Source: Candidatus Contendibacter sp. (lineage in GTDB: Bacteria; Pseudomonadota; Gammaproteobacteria; Competibacterales; Competibacteraceae). Taken from it: a stretch of 64,000 nt of DNA. Positions 56,857 to 64,000 of this stretch are shown one piece after another; position 1 is the first letter of the stretch; every line of letters begins with the position of its first letter. The notes under the pieces were generated by a model. That model was not told the origin of the DNA, searched no databases, and saw nothing but the letters and a program-made list of their open reading frames with translations. The translations under genes and the position numbers were made by a program. The DNA is taken from contig JARSSP010000016.1 in the NCBI GenBank assembly GCA_029624675.1, forward strand, positions 62,001 to 126,000, written 5' to 3'.

Positions 56857-57378
56857 ATCGCTGCGAATAATGAGCTTCGGCTCAACGACGAGATCACCGG
56901 GCGCGAGGTGCGCCTGATCGATCAGGACGGCGAGCAGGCAGGGATCGTTCCCTTGGCGCACGCCAGGCGGATGGCCGAGGAAGCCGAACTGGACTTGGTG
57001 GAAATTTCCCCGAACGCCAAACCACCTGTCTGCCGCATCATGGACTATGGCAAGTTCCGGTTCGAACAGGCCAAGAAACAGCAGGAAGCGCGGAAAAAGC
57101 AGAAACAAATCCAGGTCAAGGAAATCAAATTTCGTCCGGGCACGGACGAGGGAGACTATCAGGTCAAACTACGCAACCTGATCCGTTTCCTGAGCGAAGG
57201 CGACAAGGCCAAGGTGACGCTGCGGTTTCGGGGCCGCGAAATGGCGCACCAGGATTTGGGCAGCCACCTGCTCAAGCGCGTGGAAGACGATCTTGCCGCA
57301 TATGGCGCGGTGGAACAGCGGCCCAGGATGGAAGGGCGGCAGATGGTCATGACCATCGCGCCGGTCAAGAAGAAGTAA
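56857..57378 (+). CDS. infC: Translation initiation factor IF-3, with ATC start codon
   Basis: IF-3 keeps the 30S subunit free and proofreads start codon choice. Coding similarity begins before any ATG or GTG. The frame reads [20 protein letters not shown] after an ATC at 56857-56859, with GGAGG six bases upstream. Rare starts (ATT/ATC) are the rule for infC because IF-3 discriminates against them and so represses itself. The 173-residue product has the family features [37 protein letters not shown] and [10 protein letters not shown]. Confidence 0.95.
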   Translation: MAANNELRLNDEITGREVRLIDQDGEQAGIVPLAHARRMAEEAELDLVEISPNAKPPVCRIMDYGKFRFEQAKKQQEARKKQKQIQVKEIKFRPGTDEGDYQVKLRNLIRFLSEGDKAKVTLRFRGREMAHQDLGSHLLKRVEDDLAAYGAVEQRPRMEGRQMVMTIAPVKKK

Positions 57379-57465
57379 CTTCCCTCGAACGGTTGGCGAC
57401 TTCCGTCTCCGGTGCGCGCCGGGGTCAGCCCATGAATTTACCTTTTATAATCGCGGAGTCATGCA

Positions 57466-57663
57466 ATGCCCAAGATGAAAAGCAATCGCGGCGCGGCCAA
57501 GCGTTTCAGCCGTACCGGGTCCGGCAAGTACAAGTGTTCCCACTCCCATTTGCGTCACATCCTGACCAAGAAAACCACCAAGCGGAAGCGCCAGTTACGC
57601 GGCACCACCACCTTGGCGGCGGTGGATGTGCCGGCGGTGCGTCGGATGTTGCCCTACAGTTAA
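57466..57663 (+). CDS. rpmI: 50S ribosomal protein L35
   Basis: L35 is a small basic protein of the large ribosomal subunit. The 65-residue sequence [20 protein letters not shown], ending in [11 protein letters not shown], is typical. It lies between infC and rplT. Autogenous control by L20 is known for this operon in related bacteria; I did not locate its RNA site here. Confidence 0.98.
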   Translation: MPKMKSNRGAAKRFSRTGSGKYKCSHSHLRHILTKKTTKRKRQLRGTTTLAAVDVPAVRRMLPYS

Positions 57664-57688
57664 ATCGTCGGACCAGAGAGAGACCGTC

Positions 57689-59174
<1,486 letters not shown>

Positions 59175-59184
59175 GGCGCTCAAC

Positions 59185-61563
59185 ATGAAAGTCAGCGAAC
59201 GATGGCTGCGGGAATGGGTCGATCCCGCGGTATCCGGCGCCGAACTGGCGGCGCAACTGACCATGGCGGGTTTGGAAGTAGACCACATCGAACCCGCCGC
59301 GCCCGCGTTTGAATCGGTGGTGGTCGGCCGGGTCATCGATCTGGTTTCACATCCCGATGCCGACCGCTTGCGCGTGGCGACGGTCGACGTGGGCGTTGCC
59401 GAGCCGTTGCGAATCGTCTGCGGCGCTCCGAACGTCGCGGTGGGGATGTGCGCCCCGACCGCCTTGATTGGGGCGGTGCTGCCTGGCGGATTTGCCATCA
59501 AGCCCTCTAAACTGCGCGGCGTCGAATCGCGGGGCATGTTGTGCTCGGCCAAGGAACTGGGGCTGGCGGAGAGTTCCGATGGCCTGTTACCGCTGCCAGC
59601 GGATAGCCAGCCCGGCCAGAACGTGCGCGAGCTACTGGCCCTGGAGGATTCGATCATCGAGATCGAGTTGACGCCCAATCGCGGCGACTGCCTGGGCATG
59701 GAAGGCATCGCCCGCGAAGTGGCGACCCTCAACCGTTGCGAATTTCGTCCGCTGTCGACCGACAGCGTGCCGCCGGTGGCGGATACCGTCTTCCCGGTGA
59801 CGCTGCTCGATCCAGTTGATTGCCCGCGCTACGTGGGCCGGGTCATTCGCGGCGTCAACCCCGCCGCCGAGACACCGCTGTGGATGTGGGAGCGTCTGCG
59901 CCGGGCTGGGGTACGCAGCCTGGGACCGTTGGTGGACGTAACCAATTACGTGATGCTTGAGCTTGGGCAACCGATGCACGCCTTCGATCTGGGCCGGCTG
60001 ACCAGGGGCATCGAAGTGCGTCGCGCCCGGCCCGGCGACCGGCTGGAACTGCTCAACGGCGTGGTGGTGGAGCCGGATGTGGAAACCCTGCTCATCACCG
60101 ACCAGAACGGTCCGCTGGCGCTGGCCGGCATCATGGGCGGCGAGATCAGTTCCTGCACCGACGCCACCCGCGATGTGTTCCTGGAAAGCGCCTTTTTCAC
60201 CCCGGCCAGCATCGCTGGCCGCGCCCGGCGTTACGGCCTGCAAACGGATTCTTCCTACCGCTTTGAGCGCGGGGTGGACCCGCAACTACAGCGCCGCGCC
60301 GCCGAGCGCGCCACCCGATTGCTACTGGACATCGCCGGTGGACAGCCAGGACCCTTGGTCGAAGCAGTCTCGCCCGCACATCTGCCGGCGGAACCGGCCA
60401 TCCGGTTGCGGCCGGAGCGATTGCGCAAACTGCTGGGCATGGACGTTCCCGCCGCCGAGGTCGAGGAAATCCTGCGGCGATTGGGAATGGCGGTGGCGAT
60501 TGAAGTAGACCACTGGCTGGTCGCGCCGCCGAGCAGTCGGTTCGATATCGCGCTGGAAGTGGATCTGATCGAGGAAATCGCCCGGATCCATGGCTATGAC
60601 CGCCTGCCCGGCAACCGACCGCTCACCCGAATGGAGATGCCGCCGCAGCCGGAAGGACGGGTGGCGCTCGAACGATTCAAGGAAACCCTGACGCAGCGCG
60701 GTTTTCAGGAAGCCATCACCTATAGCTTTGTCGATCCGGCGTTTCAGCGGTGCCTTGATCCGGAGCGGCAACCGCTGACGTTGGCCAACCCAATTTCCGC
60801 CGATCTGGCGGTAATGCGTACTAGCCTGTGGCCAGGCTTGCTCAAGGCGCTAGTCTATAATCAGAAGCGCCAGCAAACCCGAATCCGGCTGTTCGAACAC
60901 GGCCTGAATTTCATCCCCGCAATCGATGGGTTGCGACAGGAACCGTACTTCGCCGGCGTCGCGACAGGTTCCGCCCTGCCGGAGCAGTGGGGCGCACCGG
61001 CCCGACCCCTGGATTTCTTCGATCTCAAGGCTGACGTGGAAGCATTGCTGGCCTTGAGTGGCGAACCGGAGGCGTTCGTGTTCGTCGCCGTCCCGCATCC
61101 AGCGCTGCATCCGGGCCAGAGCGCCCGCATCGAACGAGCCGGAGCGGTGGTCGGCTGGCTGGGCGCGCTGCATCCGCGCGTGGCGCGAGAACTGGATGTG
61201 GAAGGCGATGCCTTCCTGTTCGAGTTGCGGTTGGAAGGGGTGCAAACAGCACGGACGCCGATGTTTCAGGAGCTTTCCAAGTTCCCGGCCAGCCGCCGCG
61301 ATCTCGCCATCGTGGTCGATGAATCGGTCACCGTGCGGGCGATTCAGGATTGCATTGACCGTCACGGAGGCGAACGCCTGCGTGAGGCCTGGCTGTTTGA
61401 TGTCTATCGGGGCAAGGGGATCGCCGTAGGCAAAAAAAGTTTGGCTTTTGGATTGATTTTACAAGATTTCTCGCACAATCTTACTGATAGTATGGTCGAA
61501 AAGACCGTGTCCGGGATCATCGCTGGACTGGCTGGGCAGTTCGGCGCAACGCTTAGGGTTTAG
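59185..61563 (+). CDS. pheT: Phenylalanine-tRNA ligase beta subunit
   Basis: PheT is the editing and tRNA-binding subunit. The 792-residue protein has the EMAP/tRNA-binding domain ([19 protein letters not shown]), the B3/B4 editing core, B5 with [16 protein letters not shown], and the C-terminal ferredoxin-like anticodon domain ([16 protein letters not shown]). Its length is normal. ihfA starts four bases after its stop. Confidence 0.97.
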   Translation: MKVSERWLREWVDPAVSGAELAAQLTMAGLEVDHIEPAAPAFESVVVGRVIDLVSHPDADRLRVATVDVGVAEPLRIVCGAPNVAVGMCAPTALIGAVLPGGFAIKPSKLRGVESRGMLCSAKELGLAESSDGLLPLPADSQPGQNVRELLALEDSIIEIELTPNRGDCLGMEGIAREVATLNRCEFRPLSTDSVPPVADTVFPVTLLDPVDCPRYVGRVIRGVNPAAETPLWMWERLRRAGVRSLGPLVDVTNYVMLELGQPMHAFDLGRLTRGIEVRRARPGDRLELLNGVVVEPDVETLLITDQNGPLALAGIMGGEISSCTDATRDVFLESAFFTPASIAGRARRYGLQTDSSYRFERGVDPQLQRRAAERATRLLLDIAGGQPGPLVEAVSPAHLPAEPAIRLRPERLRKLLGMDVPAAEVEEILRRLGMAVAIEVDHWLVAPPSSRFDIALEVDLIEEIARIHGYDRLPGNRPLTRMEMPPQPEGRVALERFKETLTQRGFQEAITYSFVDPAFQRCLDPERQPLTLANPISADLAVMRTSLWPGLLKALVYNQKRQQTRIRLFEHGLNFIPAIDGLRQEPYFAGVATGSALPEQWGAPARPLDFFDLKADVEALLALSGEPEAFVFVAVPHPALHPGQSARIERAGAVVGWLGALHPRVARELDVEGDAFLFELRLEGVQTARTPMFQELSKFPASRRDLAIVVDESVTVRAIQDCIDRHGGERLREAWLFDVYRGKGIAVGKKSLAFGLILQDFSHNLTDSMVEKTVSGIIAGLAGQFGATLRV

Positions 61564-61567
61564 GAGC

Positions 61568-61867
61568 ATGGCACTCACAAAAGCCGACATGGCGGAACAA
61601 TTGTTTGAAGAACTGGGCATCAACAAGCGCGAGGCCAAGGAACTGGTGGAAATCTTCTTCGAGGAAATCCGCAGTGCCTTGGAACGGGGGCGGCAAGTCA
61701 AATTGTCCGGATTCGGCAATTTCGACCTGCGCGACAAGAACCAGCGTCCAGGCCGTAACCCCAAGACTGGGGAAGAAATTCCGATCACCGCGCGCCGTGT
61801 GGTGACTTTCCGGCCAGGACAAAAGCTCAAGGCGCGGGTGGATGCTTTCAAAGGCGAGGCGCAGTAA
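61568..61867 (+). CDS. ihfA: Integration host factor alpha subunit
   Basis: IHF-alpha with IHF-beta bends DNA at specific sites in replication, recombination and transcription. The 99-residue protein starts [17 protein letters not shown]. It has the DNA-binding beta-arm [26 protein letters not shown], with the intercalating proline. The gene overlaps the pheT operon end, as is usual in gammaproteobacteria. The usual next gene (MerR-type regulator) is missing here; a toxin-antitoxin region follows. Confidence 0.97.
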   Translation: MALTKADMAEQLFEELGINKREAKELVEIFFEEIRSALERGRQVKLSGFGNFDLRDKNQRPGRNPKTGEEIPITARRVVTFRPGQKLKARVDAFKGEAQ

Positions 61868-62147
61868 GCATGCTTAGCGCGAGATAAGCGCGTAAGTGCC
61901 TACCTCGCTTTACGCTGGGTTGCGCGGCCAGCATGGCGAATGCCGGGAGGCGGGCACTGGGCGTGCCGGATTAGCATGGAGTGCCGCCCGTTACCCGTGC
62001 ATTCCCGGTCGATATTCGTTCATTATCGCCGGACGGTGATCGAAATCGCCCGGCTCGGAAGTGTGTGGTTCGGCGAGGATACTGACCGCGCGATGGCGTC
62101 CGTTACCGGAAATTCCGCGCCGCCTTCGACGAGGTTTGGAATTTTGC
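61868..62147. other. Intergenic region after ihfA
   Basis: This stretch holds no supported gene. A weak bulged hairpin (CTTAGCGCG/CGCGTAAG at about 61873-61895) lies just past ihfA, without a T-run. The boundary between core and accessory sequence falls here. Confidence 0.45.
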
Positions 62148-62306
62148 CTAATGGGATGGGTCAGCATGTTGGTGGGCTTGGCTCTGGTCTTGGAGCGTAG
62201 CCTCATCTTCGGCAACCGCCTCATCTTCAGTCTGCGCTTCATAATGCGCAATAACTTTCCGAACGCGCTGTTCGTCCCAGCCGGGAGAAAGTTTGCTTTG
62301 CTTCAT
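62148..62306 (-). CDS. Small acidic hypothetical protein
   Basis: From the ATG at 62306 it encodes 52 residues starting MKQSKLSPGWDEQRVRKVIAHYE and continuing QTEDEAVAEDEATL, an acidic tail. GGAG lies eight bases upstream. A pattern like this recurs in small proteins annotated as orphan antitoxin-like in diverse bacteria, as I recall it; no toxin gene adjoins. The ATG at 62330 would add eight residues. Confidence 0.6.
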   Translation of the reverse strand: MKQSKLSPGWDEQRVRKVIAHYEAQTEDEAVAEDEATLQDQSQAHQHADPSH

Positions 62307-62360
62307 CTTCTGGCTCCAATGAAGATTCATTGTCGATTCATAGCTTGTAGGTAGTAGAGT

Positions 62361-62461
62361 AGGGTAGGGCAGGACGTAAGCCCGTAACCCGTCGATTGCG
62401 GAGTCGTTCAATTTCGGTGGGTTACGCTGCGCTAACCCCGCCCTACGTGCTACGTGCTACG
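62361..62461. repeat. Dispersed palindromic repeat, copy 1
   Basis: The element reads CGTAACCCGTCGATTGCGGAG and, about 20 bases on, TTTCGGTGGGTTACGC, then GCTAACCCCGCCCTACG. The arms are complementary. Related copies lie at 62985-63076 and 63822-63912. It sits between two small accessory genes. Confidence 0.75.
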
Positions 62462-62476
62462 TGCTACGTGCTACGC
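62442..62476. repeat. Short tandem repeat of CTACGTG
   Basis: The seven-base unit CTACGTG occurs about four times in tandem, with a diverged last unit (CTACGCG). It extends the right end of palindromic repeat copy 1, whose end is CCCTACGTGCTA. Confidence 0.8.
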
Positions 62477-62697
62477 GCTGGGGTCGACTGTGCATACTGC
62501 CTTATAATTTTAGCCAGCGATCTTAAAGCATCGTTAACCGCTTTTTCAGTGGTAAAGATAGCAGCAACATCTTCATCCAGCTTTACCACATTACTCCCTT
62601 CGCGTAGACGTTCGATATATTTACCACGAATTCCGCTGCTAAAATCATATTCATCGAGCATACCAGGATCGGACTGACTAGATTTTCCTTTCTTCAT
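62464..62697 (-). CDS. BrnA-like antitoxin
   Basis: From the ATG at 62697 it encodes 77 residues: MKKGKSSQSDPGMLDEYDFSSGIRGKYIERLREG, then VKLDEDVAAIFTTEKAVNDALRSLAKII. The linker EYDFSxGxRGKY and the ribbon-helix-helix-like C terminus resemble antitoxins paired with BrnT-type toxins. It overlaps the 3' end of the toxin gene by 20 bases. A GAGAG site lies seven bases upstream. An ATG at 62712 is the alternative. Confidence 0.78.
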   Translation of the reverse strand: MKKGKSSQSDPGMLDEYDFSSGIRGKYIERLREGSNVVKLDEDVAAIFTTEKAVNDALRSLAKIIRQYAQSTPARST

Positions 62698-62956
62698 AAC
62701 GCTTTCTCTCATGTGCCGTCGCTAAGCGGGCTGATATAATTCGAATACGTTTTCCAAAGTCAGTGTGAACAACCACCAAAATCCTCTGTTGTGAAGATTG
62801 GCCAATAATAACAAATCGTTCTTCCTCTTCTGAATGGAGAGGATCGGGTATGGTTAAGGACAATACATCAGAAAAAACTGTAGTTGCTTCTTCAAAAGAA
62901 ACACCATGCTTTTTCTTGTTAGTAGCAGCTTTCTTCCCATGCCACTCAAAGAGCAA
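62678..62956 (-). CDS. BrnT family toxin
   Basis: BrnT toxins are RelE-fold ribonucleases that arrest translation when released by the antitoxin. This 92-residue protein has the family start FEWHGKKAATNKKKHGVSFEEATTVFSD and ends IRIISARLATAHERKRYEE. The start codon is TTG (62956-62954) with AGGAG eight bases upstream. It is followed by its antitoxin with overlap, the usual order for BrnTA. Both genes are AT-rich relative to the chromosome. Confidence 0.85.
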   Translation of the reverse strand: MLFEWHGKKAATNKKKHGVSFEEATTVFSDVLSLTIPDPLHSEEEERFVIIGQSSQQRILVVVHTDFGKRIRIISARLATAHERKRYEERKI

Positions 62957-62984
62957 ATTGTTAAGCTCCTATTAACCTTAGATG

Positions 62985-63076
62985 GAATAGAGCAAGTCAA
63001 GACGTGAATCCGTAACCCGCCGATTGTGGAGTCGTCCGTTTCTGGCGGGTTATGTTGTGCGAACCCGCTCTATACG
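62985..63076. repeat. Dispersed palindromic repeat, copy 2
   Basis: This copy reads CCGTAACCCGCCGATTGTGG and TCTGGCGGGTTATG, then GAACCCGCTCTATACG. Its arms CGTAACCCGCC and GGCGGGTTATG are nearly complementary. It is a diverged copy of 62361-62461 and 63822-63912. Confidence 0.75.
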
Positions 63077-63098
63077 CTTTTCGCGCTGTAATACAGGC

Positions 63099-63245
63099 TT
63101 ACGGGGTGGAAAAAAACGATTTCTCGCCCACTTTGTGCCTTTTTTCCTGAAAATCTTTGCAAATTGCGTTGATATCGAAGTTAAATTGCGTAGCATACTC
63201 TTCACGAATTTTGTGGAGTTCTTCGATAATTTGATCTCGCCACAT
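63099..63245 (-). CDS. Conserved small protein of 48 residues
   Basis: The minus-strand ATG at 63245 opens a frame MWRDQIIEELHKIREEYATQ, then FNFDINAICKDFQEKRHKVG, ending at TAA (63101-63099). It is two bases past the HigA-like stop, so it looks like the third gene of that operon. The pattern MWRDxIIEELxKIREEYA...FNFDIxAICxDFQEK resembles a small protein family seen beside toxin-antitoxin genes in cyanobacteria and proteobacteria, from memory. Its function is unknown. Confidence 0.72.
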   Translation of the reverse strand: MWRDQIIEELHKIREEYATQFNFDINAICKDFQEKRHKVGEKSFFSTP

Positions 63246-63247
63246 AA

Positions 63248-63481
63248 TTACACCTTATTAATCAATTCAGCTACATAATTTGTCTCGTAATTTTCAATTA
63301 ATACACCCAATATTTCCATCATGGAAGCTAGCGGGTGAGTTTCATCCTCACCAACTTCATCAATTAAATCATCTAGCAAATTCACGAGTTGATCGTATTC
63401 CTTTTCGTTATGAGGAACAAAAATAAGATTTGCAAGAGGAATCCAAGCTTTTTCCGCTTGCTTTATTTTGAGAGCTTGCAT
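63248..63481 (-). CDS. HigA-like antitoxin without DNA-binding domain
   Basis: This 77-residue protein contains FVPHNEKEYDQLVNLLDDLIDEVGEDETHPLASMMEILGVLIENYE, the N-terminal part of HigA-type antitoxins (COG5499-like). The helix-turn-helix that normally follows is absent; the gene stops after VAELINKV. It lies four bases after the HigB-like toxin gene. It may be a natural short antitoxin or a truncated one. Confidence 0.72.
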   Translation of the reverse strand: MQALKIKQAEKAWIPLANLIFVPHNEKEYDQLVNLLDDLIDEVGEDETHPLASMMEILGVLIENYETNYVAELINKV

Positions 63482-63484
63482 AAT

Positions 63485-63772
63485 TTACCTCCTCCACCTA
63501 TTTTGATCGTACTCTGCGTGAGTTAAAATAGCCCTAATGTAAACTTTTCTCCGGTTATAGTGAACAGCAGCAACTAATCTCACTTTATTTCCGCCAATAT
63601 TAAATACGGTTAGCTTGCCTATCTGATCTGCGTTAGGGAACATTAAACGTAACTCAGAAAACGAAGTAAAATTATTTTGTTTTACTAGCTCATACCAATG
63701 AGCGAGGGCCGATTTAGTATCAGGATACTTTTCTGCAAATTCATTCAGTCGCTTTCGGGTTATAACATGCAT
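63485..63772 (-). CDS. HigB family toxin (mRNA interferase)
   Basis: This 95-residue protein matches the HigB family of ribosome-dependent mRNA interferases. It starts MHVITRKRLNEFAEKYPDTKSALAHWYELVKQNNF, followed by SELRLMFPNADQIG, FNIGGNKVRLVAAVHYNRRKVYIRAILTHAEYD. It is the first gene of an AT-rich three-gene set with the HigA-like gene and the 48-residue gene. Toxin-first order is typical of higBA. Confidence 0.87.
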   Translation of the reverse strand: MHVITRKRLNEFAEKYPDTKSALAHWYELVKQNNFTSFSELRLMFPNADQIGKLTVFNIGGNKVRLVAAVHYNRRKVYIRAILTHAEYDQNRWRR

Positions 63773-63821
63773 TTCATTTGTATCATTTTGATAGGCATTA
63801 ATATTTCAGAAGCAACTGTAA

Positions 63822-63912
63822 TGTAAGGCGGGTCGGGACATGAGTTCATAACCCGCCGATTATGGAGTCGCTCAATTCCGGCGGGTTACGCTTGCGCTAA
63901 CCTGCCCTACGT
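63822..63912. repeat. Dispersed palindromic repeat, copy 3
   Basis: This copy reads CATAACCCGCCGATTATGGAG and TCCGGCGGGTTACGC, then GCTAACCTGCCCTACGTGC. It is the third member of the repeat family in the last 1.7 kb and lies between the toxin genes and the truncated gene at the right edge. Confidence 0.75.
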
Positions 63913-63923
63913 GCTAAGTGCTT

Positions 63924-64000
63924 CTAATAGGGATTAAATGGATAATTATTCGCTCTTAGAAAAGCACCAAATCCTCTGTATTCTGAATCCGGCACTACTG
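63924..64000 (-). CDS. C-terminal end of a CDS cut by the window edge
   Basis: On the minus strand one frame enters from the edge and reads VVPDSEYRGFGAFLRANNYPFNPY before a TAG at 63926-63924. The other two frames also have stops in this stretch. The composition looks protein-like, but 24 residues do not allow identification. Confidence 0.4.
   Translation of the reverse strand, partial: VVPDSEYRGFGAFLRANNYPFNPY

Noticed and set aside
62442..62476. Tandem CTACGTG units as a possible CRISPR array or iteron
   Set aside because: Units are seven bases, directly adjacent with no spacers, and number only about four; no cas or rep gene is nearby.
63024..63278. 84-residue plus-strand frame
   Set aside because: It overlaps the minus-strand 48-residue gene and a palindromic repeat, and has no ribosome site or recognisable features.

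Overview
The window looks like a chromosomal segment of a high-GC gammaproteobacterium. The gene orders glmM-tpiA-secG-tRNA-Leu-nuoABCDEFGHIJKLMN and thrS-infC-rpmI-rplT-pheS-pheT-ihfA, a complete EF-P modification set (epmB, efp, epmA), a FimX-like protein and an IPTL-CTERM surface protein all fit that class. I suspect a relative of Candidatus Competibacter/Contendobacter, but this is inference from gene content only.

Positions 1-19218, all on the minus strand, carry meaB (GTPase partner of methylmalonyl-CoA mutase), a DUF2818 membrane protein, the complete 14-gene complex I operon with separate nuoC and nuoD, tRNA-Leu(GAG), secG, tpiA and glmM. From 19637 to 36861 come a slipin, mazG, an AIM24-family protein, a small accessory pair (a stand-alone caspase-like/DUF4347-like protein plus a membrane protein), a GH31 glucosidase, dsbC, queA, htpX, a fimX-like gene, the divergent EF-P cassette, tRNA-Asn, an aspartate aminotransferase and uvrB.

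Positions 36900-54337 are accessory. They hold an M15-like peptidase, a cytoplasmic alpha-amylase, a large secreted beta-helix/Ig-like IPTL-CTERM protein, and the ruins of a second amylase copy around an orphan Phd-like antitoxin. Next comes an overlapping two-gene TIR plus membrane P-loop ATPase operon, the best candidate here for an undescribed immune or signalling system. A pirin and two HupE/UreJ proteins follow. They converge on a compact six-gene minus-strand operon: DUF4331, DUF4198, HupE/UreJ_2, a lipoprotein truncated globin, an ECF sigma factor and a cupin anti-sigma factor.

Positions 54707-61867 carry tRNA-Val(GAC) and the translation cluster thrS to ihfA. It includes an ATC start for infC and a terminator between rplT and pheS. 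After ihfA the sequence becomes AT-rich. It holds toxin-antitoxin pairs (BrnT/BrnA-like, HigB/HigA-like) and small orphan genes, interspersed with three copies of a palindromic repeat of about 90 bp. Another gene runs off the right edge.
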